Assembly (NCBI RefSeq): GCF_014651075.1
Contig: NZ_BMWE01000002.1
Location: 124,001 to 188,000 of the forward strand
Length of the DNA: 64,000 nucleotides
Direction: 5' to 3'
Source: Streptomyces djakartensis
Lineage (GTDB): Bacteria > Actinomycetota > Actinomycetes > Streptomycetales > Streptomycetaceae
Part shown: positions 53,574 through 62,881 of the stretch, one piece after another
Layout of the letters: each line of letters begins with the position of its first letter
Position numbering within the stretch: the stretch's first letter is position 1
Made by a program: the position numbers and the translations under genes
Notes under the pieces: model-generated
The model's database searches: none
The model's input: the letters and a program-made list of their open reading frames with translations, nothing else
Told to the model about the DNA's origin: nothing

Positions 53574-55010
53574 CTAGAAGGGATAAGGCGCCACGTCTCC
53601 GCGTACCGTCGTCCAGCGCAGTTCGGTGAAGGCCTCGAGGTTGGCCTCGCCGCCGAAGCGCGCGCCGGTGCCGGAGGCGGCCACTCCGCCGAAGGGTGCC
53701 ACGGCCTCGTCGTTCACGGTCTGGTCGTTGATATGGACGATGCCCGTGGGTATGCGCTCGGCGAGGTCCAGGCCGCGGGCCGGGTCCCTGGTGACGATGC
53801 CCAGGGAGAGGCCGTAGGGGCTCTGCGCGGCCAGGTCCGCCGCCTCGTCGGCGGTGGTGAAGGAGCGTACGGGCGCCACAGGACCGAAGACCTCCTCGGT
53901 GTACGCCGGGGTGTGGTCGCCGACGTGGGCGAGGACCGTCGGACGGTAGAAGAGCCGGTCGGACGTGCCGCCCGCGGCGAGCTTGGCGCCCGCGGCCACG
54001 CTGGACTCGACCAGTTGGCCGATCTTGGCGAGCTGACCCGAGTCGATGATGGGGCCCAGGTGGACCCGGTCGCGGTACGGGTCGCCGACGGCCAGCGAGT
54101 CGGCCTTGGCCGCCAGCCGCTCGACGTACTCGTCGTACAGGGACGCGTGCACCAGGTGGCGTCCGGTGGTCATGCAGATCTGGCCCTGGTGGAAGAACGA
54201 GCCCCAGGCGGCGGTGGAGATCACCGCGTCGAGGTCGGCGTCCTCCAGCACGATCATGGCCGAGTTGCCGCCCAGTTCCAGGTGGGCCCGCTTGAGGTGG
54301 CGGCCGGCCGACTCGCCCACGGCCCGTCCGGCGGCGGTGGAGCCGGTGAAGGAGATGACCGGCACGCGCGGGTCGGCGACCAGGGCCTGCCCGGCGTCCG
54401 GGCCTGCGGGGAGCACGTGCAGCAGGTCCTGCGGCAGGCCCGCGGCGGCGAAGACCGCGGCCAGGGACAGTCCGCCGCAGACGGCGGTGCGCGGGTCCGG
54501 CTTCAGCAGGACCGCGTTACCGAGGGCCAGGGCGGGGGCGACGGAGCGTATGGACAGGATCAGCGGGGCGTTGAACGGGGAGATCACGCCCACCACGCCG
54601 GCCGGCACGCGGCGCGTGTAGGACAGGCGCGGCGCCTCGCTGGGCAGGACCTGGCCGGCCGGGCGGGAGGCGAGCGCGGCGGCCTCGTAGCACTCCTGGG
54701 CGGCGACGTGCAGTTCGAAGTCGGCCTTGCCGGGGACGGAGCCGGACTCGCGGACGAGCCACTCGCGCAGTTCGTCGGCGTGCGCCGTGAACAGGTCGCC
54801 GGCCTTGCGCAGCACGGCGGCACGGGCGAAGTGCGGGGCACGCGCCCATTCCCGCTGGGCGGAGGCGGCACGGCCGGCGGCGGCCGCGACGTCCTCCGGG
54901 GTGGCGAGGGTGAGGGGGCCGAGGGCTTGGCCGGTGGCGGGCTCGGTGACGGTGTACCCGGGCCCGGTCAGGGTGCTGGGCTGCCAGGTCCTGGTGTCGA
55001 GCAACGGCAA
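53574..55010 (-). CDS. aldehyde dehydrogenase (benzaldehyde/vanillin dehydrogenase-like)
   Basis: 478 residues. ALDH motifs LELGGNSAMIVLEDAD, with Glu, and catalytic Cys in GQICMTTGR. Similar in shape to aromatic-aldehyde dehydrogenases (XylC-like) rather than BetB. The start is TTG 55008-55010 with GGAGA upstream. An IclR/GntR-type palindrome lies ~150 bp upstream. Substrate is inferred only. Confidence 0.85.
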   Translation of the reverse strand: MPLLDTRTWQPSTLTGPGYTVTEPATGQALGPLTLATPEDVAAAAGRAASAQREWARAPHFARAAVLRKAGDLFTAHADELREWLVRESGSVPGKADFELHVAAQECYEAAALASRPAGQVLPSEAPRLSYTRRVPAGVVGVISPFNAPLILSIRSVAPALALGNAVLLKPDPRTAVCGGLSLAAVFAAAGLPQDLLHVLPAGPDAGQALVADPRVPVISFTGSTAAGRAVGESAGRHLKRAHLELGGNSAMIVLEDADLDAVISTAAWGSFFHQGQICMTTGRHLVHASLYDEYVERLAAKADSLAVGDPYRDRVHLGPIIDSGQLAKIGQLVESSVAAGAKLAAGGTSDRLFYRPTVLAHVGDHTPAYTEEVFGPVAPVRSFTTADEAADLAAQSPYGLSLGIVTRDPARGLDLAERIPTGIVHINDQTVNDEAVAPFGGVAASGTGARFGGEANLEAFTELRWTTVRGDVAPYPF

Positions 55011-55155
55011 GACGGCTCTCCGATCGATCGGTCACCGGCTGACGGGCGAGCGGAACTCCCGTGTGTGCGCGGCCGGTTCGGCGGTCACATGACGGGACGC
55101 GCCGACCGGGCGCAGCCTTGCGCGCTGCGGCCCGCGTGCTGACGCGTCCTCAATT

Positions 55156-55171
55156 TGTTGAGCATGCAACA
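55156..55171. promoter_or_regulatory. inverted repeat TGTTG-N6-CAACA upstream of aldehyde dehydrogenase
   Basis: TGTTGAGCATGCAACA resembles IclR or GntR operators but has a shorter spacer than the island motif. It lies in the gap between the aldehyde dehydrogenase and the LacI gene, 146 bp from the dehydrogenase start. Confidence 0.45.
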
Positions 55172-55260
55172 TCCTAGCCGTGCCGACGTGCCCCGGCAGG
55201 TCGTCCGCTCCCGGCCGGCCGCACAGATCCGGTCAGCCGCCGCGGAACGCGCCGCGCGGG

Positions 55261-56310
55261 TCAACTCGACTCGCGTTGCAGCACCGTGGCACCCAGCACC
55301 TTGTGCGCCTCGGGCTCACTCCCGGGCCTGCGCACCGCGCGGTCGACCAGTTCGGCGAGTTCGCGGCCGGGGGGCAGTTCCAGCCGCACCGTACTGAGCC
55401 GCGGCCGCAGCAGCCGGCCGAGCATCAGGTCGTCGGCGCCGATCACCGCCGTCTCCTCGGGGACGCTGACACCCTCGTCCTGCAGGGCCCGCATCAGCAG
55501 CATCGCGTACTCGTCGTTGTAGGTGAAGACGGCGTCCAGGCCGAGGGTCCGCCAGCGGGCGGCGAGACGCGCGGCGGCCTCCTCGTCGTACGCGAGGGGC
55601 AGTTCGGTCACCGTGGCGCCGGTGCCCCGCACGGACTGGCGCACACCGTCGAGCCGGGGCGCCGAGAACGCCTCCAGGCCCGCTTCCTGGGGGACGACCA
55701 CGCCGATCCGGCGCCTGCCGCGGTCGTAGAGGTGGGCACCCGCGCTGTGGCCGACGACATCGTGGTCCATGAGCAGGGCGTGCGCGCCCTCGATGGTCTC
55801 CGGGCCGAGGGTGACGACGGCCCGTGCCCCGGAGCGTTTGAGCACCGCGACCCCGCGCGGGCCGAGCCCGGAGCCGGGCACGAGGACGGCCACGGGCCGC
55901 AACTCGGCCCAGCCGCGCGCGGCCTCGTCACCGTGCGGGCCGCCGGTGCCGTGCTGCACCACCGTGTAGTCCAGGGCGGCGAGGGCACTCTGGAGGTCGG
56001 CCAGGAAGCGGCTGTAGAGGGGGCCGACGGGGAAGGTCGGCGCGGGGATCAGGACCATACGGCTGTGCCCGGCGCGCAGGCTGCGGGCCGCCGCGTGCGG
56101 GACGTAGCCGAGTTCCTTCGCGGCCTCGTGGACGCGACGGCGGGTGGGTTCACTGATCCGTACGGCACTGGTGTTGTTGAGGACGTAGGAGACGGTCGCG
56201 CGCGAGACGCCGGCCAGGCGGGCCACATCGGCGCTCGTGGGCACGGAGCGCGTCGGTGCGGGGGACGGGGGCGTGGGCGGTTTCGGTATCTGCACCATGA
56301 CGAAGGGCAT
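55261..56310 (-). CDS. LacI-family transcriptional regulator
   Basis: About 349 residues. N-terminal HTH SADVARLAGVSRATVSYVLN and a periplasmic-binding-protein-like effector domain (MVLIPAPTFPVGPLYSRFLA to AVIGADDLMLGRLLRPRLSTV). ATG 56310 or 56298 is the start; neither has a strong ribosome site. It is transcribed toward the aldehyde dehydrogenase gene and may regulate it, or a distant target. Effector unknown. Confidence 0.85.
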   Translation of the reverse strand: MPFVMVQIPKPPTPPSPAPTRSVPTSADVARLAGVSRATVSYVLNNTSAVRISEPTRRRVHEAAKELGYVPHAAARSLRAGHSRMVLIPAPTFPVGPLYSRFLADLQSALAALDYTVVQHGTGGPHGDEAARGWAELRPVAVLVPGSGLGPRGVAVLKRSGARAVVTLGPETIEGAHALLMDHDVVGHSAGAHLYDRGRRRIGVVVPQEAGLEAFSAPRLDGVRQSVRGTGATVTELPLAYDEEAAARLAARWRTLGLDAVFTYNDEYAMLLMRALQDEGVSVPEETAVIGADDLMLGRLLRPRLSTVRLELPPGRELAELVDRAVRRPGSEPEAHKVLGATVLQRESS

Positions 56311-56391
56311 CTTGGCAGAAGCGCCAACGGACCCTTCGGGCGGGGGAGTTGTGAGGATGCCGTGAACGGTCACGGAGATCCGCGAGGGTCA

Positions 56392-57057
56392 TCAGCCGGC
56401 CGGGGGCGCGCCCGCCACCCGGTCGACCAGGGCGATCCAGGCGTCCTCCAGGCGGGCCAGGGGGATTCCGCGCTGCGAGGTCAGGTGGTGGATCAGGGCC
56501 GGGTCGAGCTGGCCCATCAAGGTGTACGAGAGGAGCTCGCAGTCCGCTTCCGGGACGATCTGCCGCAGCAGCACGGCCACGTGGTGGCGCAGCACGCTGC
56601 GGGCCGGGATGGTGAAGCGGCGAGGCGCGCACGGCTCGGCCGCCAGTTGCAGGTCCAGTTCGTCGGCCGACCGGCGCAGCATCGCGCGGCCGAACGCCCG
56701 CAGCCGCTCCACGGGCGGCGCCCCGGGCCCGAGGGGCGGCGGGCCGGCGAGGAACGCGGCCTGGAACTTCTTCTCCGAGTGGTCGAGCAGTGCCGTCAGC
56801 AGGCCGGTGCGGTCGCCGAACCGGCGGAAGACCGTGCCCTTGCCGACCGAGGCGGCGGCGGCCACCGCCTCCATCGTGACGGCGTCCGCGCCACGCTCCG
56901 CCACCAGCCGCGCGGCCGCCTCCAGCAACCGGGCCCGATTGCGCGCGGCGTCGGCCCGCAGGCATGGCTCATCGGCCGCCATCGCGCTGCCGAGCTGGAG
57001 CAGCTCGGGGTGGTCGACGGGCTCCTGGGGCGTCGGGAAGGGCGGGATGGCGGACAT
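56392..57057 (-). CDS. TetR-family repressor of the FMN reductase
   Basis: 221 residues; HTH ~45-85 (ARLVAERGADAVTMEAVAAA, VGKGTVFRRFGDR) plus a long helical effector domain. ATG 57057 has a typical start. It is divergent from the FMN reductase, and two copies of its likely operator lie in the gap. This is the common arrangement of a TetR with its target flavin reductase. Effector not known. Confidence 0.87.
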   Translation of the reverse strand: MSAIPPFPTPQEPVDHPELLQLGSAMAADEPCLRADAARNRARLLEAAARLVAERGADAVTMEAVAAAASVGKGTVFRRFGDRTGLLTALLDHSEKKFQAAFLAGPPPLGPGAPPVERLRAFGRAMLRRSADELDLQLAAEPCAPRRFTIPARSVLRHHVAVLLRQIVPEADCELLSYTLMGQLDPALIHHLTSQRGIPLARLEDAWIALVDRVAGAPPAG

Positions 57058-57086
57058 GAGGCCAGCGTAAAGCATGGGGAAGAAAC

Positions 57087-57101
57087 TGGACCGTGGTCCG
57101 G
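57087..57101. promoter_or_regulatory. TetR operator copy 1
   Basis: TGGACCGTGGTCCGG, a near-perfect palindrome of the form GGACC-N-GGTCC, 30 bp upstream of the TetR start. It pairs with an almost identical copy 36 bp away. Confidence 0.7.
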
Positions 57102-57122
57102 TTAGAGTGCTACAACAGTAAA

Positions 57123-57137
57123 CGGACCCTGGTCCGG
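57123..57137. promoter_or_regulatory. TetR operator copy 2
   Basis: CGGACCCTGGTCCGG, matching copy 1 at 13 of 15 bases. It lies 52 bp upstream of the FMN reductase ATG, likely over its promoter. Confidence 0.7.
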
Positions 57138-57188
57138 ATCGTTACGGCAGTGTTTCTCGGAGTCGTTCTTCACTACGTGGGAGTCAGC

Positions 57189-57752
57189 ATGTCTGTTCGT
57201 ATCCTCGCCCTCGTCGGCAGCCTCCGCGCCGGTTCGCACAACCGGCAGCTCGCCGAGGCGGCCGTCAAGCTCGCCCCCGAGGGCGCCGAGGTGGACCTGT
57301 TCGAGGGCCTTGCCGAGATCCCCTTCTACAACGAGGACATCGACGTCGAGGGTTCCGTTCCGCCCGCGGCGGCCCGGCTGCGCGAGGCCGCCTCCGCCGC
57401 GGACGCCCTGATCTTCTTCACCCCCGAGTACAACGGCACCATCCCGGCCGTGCTGAAGAACGCCATCGACTGGCTGTCCCGCCCGTACGGCGCCGGCGCC
57501 CTCAGCGGCAAGCCGGTCGCCGTGGTCGGCACCGCGTTCGGCCAGTACGGCGGTGTCTGGGCGCACGACGAGACCCGCAAGTCCGTGGGCGTGGCCGGCG
57601 GCAAGGTCCTGGAGGACGTCAAGCTGTCCATCCCCGGCTCCATGACCCGCTTCGCCGAGACCCACCCGGCCGACGACACCGAGGTCGCCGAGCAGCTCAC
57701 CGAGGTCATCGCCCGCCTGCACGGCTACGCCACGGAGCCGACCGCGGCCTGA
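57189..57752 (+). CDS. NADPH-dependent FMN reductase
   Basis: 187 residues of the flavodoxin-like reductase family: LALVGSLRAGSHNRQLAEAA for FMN phosphate binding, and the conserved FFTPEYNGTIPAVLKNAIDW. It reduces FMN or quinones/azo compounds with NADPH. ATG 57189; the long upstream frame passes through the operators. Controlled by the adjacent TetR through twin operators. Confidence 0.9.
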   Translation: MSVRILALVGSLRAGSHNRQLAEAAVKLAPEGAEVDLFEGLAEIPFYNEDIDVEGSVPPAAARLREAASAADALIFFTPEYNGTIPAVLKNAIDWLSRPYGAGALSGKPVAVVGTAFGQYGGVWAHDETRKSVGVAGGKVLEDVKLSIPGSMTRFAETHPADDTEVAEQLTEVIARLHGYATEPTAA

Positions 57753-57871
57753 TCCGCTCGCGTCCGGCCCTCGAGGGGCCGCGACCCGAAACGGCCGGCC
57801 GGGTACCCGCGCGGGGGCCGCGGCCCGAGAGGACTGCGGCCCCTGCGGCGTGCCGTCGGCGGGGGCGCGGC

Positions 57872-59008
57872 TCAGACCGCTCGGGGCAGGTGCCCGCTCT
57901 CCCGCACGGCTCGGTGGATCGGTGTGCCCGAGCCGGTGAGCGGACGTCCCGTCCCGCCGTTTCCCGCCGCGATGATCTCCGCCGCGATGGACACGGCGGT
58001 CTCCTCGGGCGTGCGCGCACCCAGGTCCAGGCCGATCGGGGACTTCAGCCGGGCCAGTTCGCGCTCGCTCACGCCGGCTTCCCGCAACCGCCGGTTCCGG
58101 TCCTCGTGGGTGCGGCGCGAGCCCATGGCGCCGACGTAGGCGACCGGCAGCCGCAGGGCCTCGGCCAGCAGGGGCACGTCGAACTTGGCGTCATGGGTGA
58201 GCACGCACAGCACCGTGCGCCGGTCGGTCTTCGTCCCCCGCAGGTAACGGTGGGGCCAGTCGACGACGATGTCGTCGGCGTCGGGGAAGCGGGCCCGGGT
58301 GGCGAAGACGGGGCGGGCGTCGCACACGGTCACGTGGTAGCCGAGGAACTTGCCCGCCCCGACGAGGGCGGCGGCGAAGTCGATCGCACCGAAGACGATC
58401 ATGCGGGGCGGTGGGACGGCCGACTCGACGAGCAGCGTGAGACCGCCCGGGCAGTGGGAGCCGTCCTCGGAGAGGTCGACCGTGCCGGTGCGGCCGGCCC
58501 GCAGCAGGGCACGGGCCTCGGCGATCGCCGTGCGGTCCAGGCCCCGGTGGCCGCCGAGGCTGCCCTGGTGGGTGCCGTCGGGCCGCACCAGCACCGCCCG
58601 GCCGAGGAGGCCGGCCGGGCCCCGGGCCACCCGGGCGAGGGCCACCGGCTCGCTTCGGGCGGCGGCCCGCAGGGCGGCCGGTTCGGCTCCCCGGCGGGCA
58701 TCGAACGGGGTCACCATGACGTCGATGGTTCCACCGCAGGTCAGTCCGACCGCGAAGGCGTCCTCGTCGCTGTAGCCGAACCGTTCGACGAGCGTCTCGC
58801 CGTCCTGGAGGGCCTGGACGCACAGATCGTAGACGGCGCCTTCCACGCAGCCGCCGGAGACCGAGCCGATCGCCGTGCCGTCCGCGGCGACGGCAAGGGC
58901 GGCCCCTGGAGGGCGCGGGGCGCTGCCGCCGACGGCGACGACCGTGGCGACGGCGAACTCCCGGCCCTCCTCGATCCACTCGCTCAGCTGCCCGGACAGG
59001 TCAAGCAT
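57872..59008 (-). CDS. xdhC: XdhC-family molybdenum cofactor maturation protein
   Basis: 378 residues: N-terminal XdhC domain (GGSAPRPPGAALAVAADG, GSVSGGCVEGAVYD) and a Rossmann half (RMIVFGAIDFAAALVGAGK, YVGAMGSRRTHEDR). XdhC binds and sulfurates Mo cofactor for insertion into xanthine-dehydrogenase-type enzymes. It overlaps paoC-like by 8 bp and is the last gene of that operon. Confidence 0.92.
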   Translation of the reverse strand: MLDLSGQLSEWIEEGREFAVATVVAVGGSAPRPPGAALAVAADGTAIGSVSGGCVEGAVYDLCVQALQDGETLVERFGYSDEDAFAVGLTCGGTIDVMVTPFDARRGAEPAALRAAARSEPVALARVARGPAGLLGRAVLVRPDGTHQGSLGGHRGLDRTAIAEARALLRAGRTGTVDLSEDGSHCPGGLTLLVESAVPPPRMIVFGAIDFAAALVGAGKFLGYHVTVCDARPVFATRARFPDADDIVVDWPHRYLRGTKTDRRTVLCVLTHDAKFDVPLLAEALRLPVAYVGAMGSRRTHEDRNRRLREAGVSERELARLKSPIGLDLGARTPEETAVSIAAEIIAAGNGGTGRPLTGSGTPIHRAVRESGHLPRAV

Positions 59009-61115
59009 CGCCGCCCGCCATCAGCACCCGGTCGGGCCGGATCGGCAGGTTCCGGTGGCGGACGCCGGTCGCGTGCCACACCGCGTTGGCGACCGCCGCC
59101 GCGGCGCCCACCATGCCGACCTCACCTATGCCCTTGATGCCCACCGGGTCGTCCGGGTCGGGGTCGTCGACCCAGTCGGCCTCGATGTGGGGGATGTCGG
59201 CGTGTGCGGCGACGTGGTAGCCCGCGAGGTCGGCGCCGTAGAGACCGCCGGAGGCCCGGTCGCGGACGGCTTCCTCGTGCAGGGCCATGGAGATGCCCCA
59301 GATCATGCCGCCGACGAGCTGGTTGCGGGCCGTGAGCGGGTTGACGATCCGGCCGGCCGCGAAGATGCCCAGCATGCGGCGCACCCTGACCTCGCCGGTC
59401 GCCGGGTCCACGGCCACCTCGGCGAACTGAGCCCCGAAGGAGTGCCGCTCCTTCTGGGCGAGGGCGCCGACGGCCTCGGCCGTGTCCGACCGTACGGTGA
59501 TGCCCTCCGGCGGGATCTCGGCGCCCGGCGCGAGGCTCTGGCGCAGCTCCCCGGCGGCGGCCGTGACCGCCCAGGCCCAGGAGCGGGTGCCCATCGAGCC
59601 GCCCGCGATCATGGCGGGACCGAAGTCGCTGTCCCCGATACGGACCCGGACGCGGTCCGTCGGCACCCCGAGGGCGTCGGCGGCGACCAGGGTGAGCGCG
59701 GTGCGGGCACCGGTGCCGATGTCCGCGGCGTTGATCCGCACCGTGAAGGTGCCGTCCGCCTCCGCGGTGACGGCCGCTGTCGAGGGCATGACTCCCGCCG
59801 GGAAGGAGGCGGCGGCCGTGCCGGTGCCGATCAGCCAGCGCCCCTCCCGGCGCGCCCCCGGGCGCGGGTCCCGCCCGGACCAGCCGAACCGGCGGGCGCC
59901 TTCCTCGAAGCAGGCGACCAGATTGCGGCTGCTGAAGGGCAGCCCCGACACGGGGCCCGCCGCCGGCTCGTTGCGTACGCGGAGCTCGATCGGGTCGATG
60001 CCGCACCGCTCGGCGAGCTCGTCGAGCGCCGACTCCAGCGCGAAGGATCCGGGCGCCTCACCCGGGGCCCGCATCCACGTCGGGCTCGGTACGTCGAGCC
60101 GTACCAGCCGGTTGACCGTGTGATGGGCGTCGGCCGCGTACATCGCCCGGCTCGCCGCCGCTCCCGGCTCGACGAACTCGTACACCGTCGAGGTCTGGTT
60201 CAGGGACTGGTGCTCCAGGGCGCGCAGCCGCCCGTCCGCGTCGGCGCCGAGCCTGACCCGCTGGGCCGTGGGGCTGCGGTAGCCGGCGAGCGAGAACATC
60301 TGGCGGCGGGTCATGACGACCCTGACCGGGCGCTGCAGGACGGTCGCGGCCATCACGGCGGCCACCTGGTGCGCGCGGACGCCCTTGCTGCCGAAGCCGC
60401 CGCCGACGTGCTCGGACCGCACCCGCACGGAGGCCGGGTCGAGGGAGAACAGGCTGGCGAGTTCACCGGCGACCCAGGTGGTGCCCTGGTTGGAGTCGAC
60501 GACCTCCAGCCGGCCGCCCTCCCACCGGGCCGTCGCCGCGTGCGGCTCCATCGGGTTGTGGTGCTCCTCGGGCGTGGTGTACTCCGCGTCCACCACGACG
60601 GCGGACGCGGCGAGCTGCGCCTCCAGGTCGCCCTTGCGCACCACGGCCGGGGCATGGCTGTCGCGCGTGTACGCCTCCGTCTGCCGCTCCGCGCAGAACG
60701 CGACGTCGTGCGGCTCCTCCTCGTAGTGCACCACGAGGGACTCGGCGGCCTCCCTGGCCTGCTCGGACGTCTCGGCCACGACCAGCGCCACCGGCCAGCC
60801 CCGGTGGGCCACCCGGTCATGCTGGAAGAGGGCCACGGTCAGGTCCGGAGGGACGCCCAGCAGGCCGACGTAGTCCGTGTCGACGCGCGGGGCGTTGTGG
60901 TGGTGCAGCACGGCGAGGACGCCGGGCATCGCGAGCACGGCCTCGGTCTCGACGGACCTGACTCGCCCGCGGGCGACGGTGGACAGCACCAGCCACCCGT
61001 GGGCGAGCTCGGCGAAGGGGACCTCCGCGGCGTAGCGGGCCGCGCCGGTGACCTTGTCGCGGCCCTCGACGCGGGTGTGCGCGGTACCGACGGAATCTCG
61101 GGTGGCGGTGGTCAT
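59001..61115 (-). CDS. molybdenum-binding subunit of a PaoC/xanthine dehydrogenase-family aldehyde oxidoreductase
   Basis: 704 residues with the molybdopterin-binding pattern GGGFGSKGVRAHQVAAV, PRMRAPGE-type PTWMRAPGEAPGSFALE, and a C-terminal GIKGIGEVGMVGAA containing the catalytic Glu. Length is that of PaoC/YagR. Aldehydes are the usual substrates. ATG 61115 overlaps the FAD subunit stop (ATGA). Confidence 0.9.
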   Translation of the reverse strand: MTTATRDSVGTAHTRVEGRDKVTGAARYAAEVPFAELAHGWLVLSTVARGRVRSVETEAVLAMPGVLAVLHHHNAPRVDTDYVGLLGVPPDLTVALFQHDRVAHRGWPVALVVAETSEQAREAAESLVVHYEEEPHDVAFCAERQTEAYTRDSHAPAVVRKGDLEAQLAASAVVVDAEYTTPEEHHNPMEPHAATARWEGGRLEVVDSNQGTTWVAGELASLFSLDPASVRVRSEHVGGGFGSKGVRAHQVAAVMAATVLQRPVRVVMTRRQMFSLAGYRSPTAQRVRLGADADGRLRALEHQSLNQTSTVYEFVEPGAAASRAMYAADAHHTVNRLVRLDVPSPTWMRAPGEAPGSFALESALDELAERCGIDPIELRVRNEPAAGPVSGLPFSSRNLVACFEEGARRFGWSGRDPRPGARREGRWLIGTGTAAASFPAGVMPSTAAVTAEADGTFTVRINAADIGTGARTALTLVAADALGVPTDRVRVRIGDSDFGPAMIAGGSMGTRSWAWAVTAAAGELRQSLAPGAEIPPEGITVRSDTAEAVGALAQKERHSFGAQFAEVAVDPATGEVRVRRMLGIFAAGRIVNPLTARNQLVGGMIWGISMALHEEAVRDRASGGLYGADLAGYHVAAHADIPHIEADWVDDPDPDDPVGIKGIGEVGMVGAAAAVANAVWHATGVRHRNLPIRPDRVLMAGGDA

Positions 61116-62104
61116 CGGGCGGCCTCCTCGGCGAGTTCGCTCAGCACGGCCACGGCGAGGTTGCGCATCAGTGTGACCTTGTATCCGTTGTGGGGCAGGG
61201 GCCTCGCTCCCGCCAGCTCGGCGTCCGCGGCGGCGGCGAAGGTCCCGGCGTCGGCCGGGGCCCCGGTCAGGACGTCCTCCGCCGTTCGGGCACGCCAGGG
61301 GCGTGAGGCGACCGCTCCGAAGGCCAGGCGTACGTCGCGCACCACGCCGTCCTGGACGTCGAGCGCGGCGGCGACGGAGCCGATGGCGAAGGCGTACGAG
61401 GCGCGCTCGCGCACCTTTCGGTAGCGGGAGCCGGCCGCGGCCGGGACGGGCGGCAGGGTGACGCCGGTGATCAGCGCGCCCGGCGGCAGGGCCGTCTCCA
61501 GGTGCGGGGTCTCCCCCACCGGCAGGTAGAAGTCGGCCAGCGGCACCTCGCCCGGCCCGTCCGCCGTCTCGTACGACACGCGCGCGTCGAAGGCGGTCAG
61601 CGCCACGCCCATGTCGGACGGGTGGGTGGCGACGCAGTGTCCGGAGGCGCCCAGGATGGCGTGGTTGTGGTGCTCGCCCTCGACCGCGGGGCAGCCGCTG
61701 CCGGGGGTGCGCTTGTTGCAGGGGGAGGTGACGTCGGCGAAGTAGCCGCAGCGGGTGCGCTGGAGCAGGTTTCCGCCGACGGTGGCCATGTTGCGCAGCT
61801 GACCGGACGCACCGGCGAGGACCGCCTGCGCCAACGCCGGATAGCGGCGCCGGACTTCGGGATGGGCGGCGAGGTCGCTGTTGGTGACCGTCGCCCCGAT
61901 GCGCAGTCCGCCGTCCTCGGCCGGCTCGATCCGGTTCAGGGGCAGTTCCCGGATGTCGACCAGCCGGGCGGGCCGCTCGACGCCGGTCTTCATCAGGTCC
62001 ACCAGGTTGGTGCCGCCGCCCAGGAAGCGGGCCTCCGGGTCGGCGTCGAGCAACGCCAGCGCGCCGGAGACGTCGAGGGCGCGCTGGTATCCGAACTCCC
62101 TCAT
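61112..62104 (-). CDS. FAD subunit with extra [4Fe-4S] site (PaoB-like)
   Basis: 330 residues: FAD-binding GGGTNLVDLMKTGVERP and GQLRNMATVGGNLLQRTRCGYF, then the insertion SPCNKRTPGSGCPA whose cysteines bind the additional [4Fe-4S] found in PaoB (YagS). That insertion separates this from ordinary xanthine dehydrogenases. It links the ferredoxin-like and Mo subunits. Confidence 0.92.
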   Translation of the reverse strand: MREFGYQRALDVSGALALLDADPEARFLGGGTNLVDLMKTGVERPARLVDIRELPLNRIEPAEDGGLRIGATVTNSDLAAHPEVRRRYPALAQAVLAGASGQLRNMATVGGNLLQRTRCGYFADVTSPCNKRTPGSGCPAVEGEHHNHAILGASGHCVATHPSDMGVALTAFDARVSYETADGPGEVPLADFYLPVGETPHLETALPPGALITGVTLPPVPAAAGSRYRKVRERASYAFAIGSVAAALDVQDGVVRDVRLAFGAVASRPWRARTAEDVLTGAPADAGTFAAAADAELAGARPLPHNGYKVTLMRNLAVAVLSELAEEAAR

Positions 62105-62643
62105 GCCGCCGCACCCTTCTGCTCGGCCGCCCGGGCCACGGCCTGGACGATCGACACGTACGCACCGCAGCGGCACAGGTTGCCGCTCATGCGCTCCCGT
62201 ATCTCCTCCGGGGTGAGCGGCGGCGGTCCGGCCTCGGGCCGGACGTCCCCGGTGGCGGCGCTGGGCCAGCCGGCCGCGTGTTCCTCGATCACCGCGATGG
62301 CCGAGCAGATCTGTCCCGGCGTGCAGTAACCGCACTGGAAACCGTCCAGGTCGAGGAAGGCCTGCTGCACCGGATGCAACCGCTCCCCTTCGGCCACGCC
62401 CTCGATGGTGGTGATCTCACGCCCTTCGGCGGCCACCGCGAGCTGGAGGCAGGACACGGACCGGCGGCCGTCGACCAGGACCGTGCAGGCACCGCACTGG
62501 CCCTGGTCGCAGCCCTTCTTCGTGCCGGTCAGGTCGAGGCGCTCGCGGAGGGCGTCGAGCAGGGTCGTGCGGTGGTCGACGGTCAGCGTGTACTTCTCGC
62601 CGTTGACGGACAGGGTGAGGTCGCTGGACGCCGATGGGGGCAT
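62101..62643 (-). CDS. [2Fe-2S] subunit (PaoA-like)
   Basis: 180 residues with both iron-sulfur motifs: KKGCDQGQCGACTVLVDG and CGYCTPGQI...GNLCRCGAY. No Tat signal is visible, so the enzyme is probably cytoplasmic. Start ATG 62643 has AAGG upstream. First gene of the paoABC-xdhC-like operon, ATGA-coupled to the FAD subunit. Confidence 0.93.
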   Translation of the reverse strand: MPPSASSDLTLSVNGEKYTLTVDHRTTLLDALRERLDLTGTKKGCDQGQCGACTVLVDGRRSVSCLQLAVAAEGREITTIEGVAEGERLHPVQQAFLDLDGFQCGYCTPGQICSAIAVIEEHAAGWPSAATGDVRPEAGPPPLTPEEIRERMSGNLCRCGAYVSIVQAVARAAEQKGAAA

Positions 62644-62790
62644 GGAAGCCTTCTTTCTCACGTCACAAGATCAGGTGGCATGGCCCGTGGGGCCGGTGCG
62701 GGTTCGCAAGGTGCGGGATGAGGGGCGGGTCCGCCGTGCACACGGCCGTCGCGGGCTGTCCGCGCGGGCGGCCCGCCGATACGATGGAAC

Positions 62791-62840
62791 AAGCGGACAG
62801 TTGTCCGTTACCCGGAAACGTAACGGACAACTGTCCGCTT
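62791..62840. promoter_or_regulatory. 21-bp inverted repeat operator between paoA-like and tetR
   Basis: Two perfect 21-bp arms face each other across an 8-bp spacer; each arm contains the core GGACAGTTGTCC or its reverse GGACAACTGTCC, itself nearly palindromic. Thus two TetR-dimer sites in mirror arrangement can cover both divergent promoters. Confidence 0.82.
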
Positions 62841-62881
62841 AACAAGGGCCGGGTTTCGGCCAGGGACCGCGAGGAGGACGA

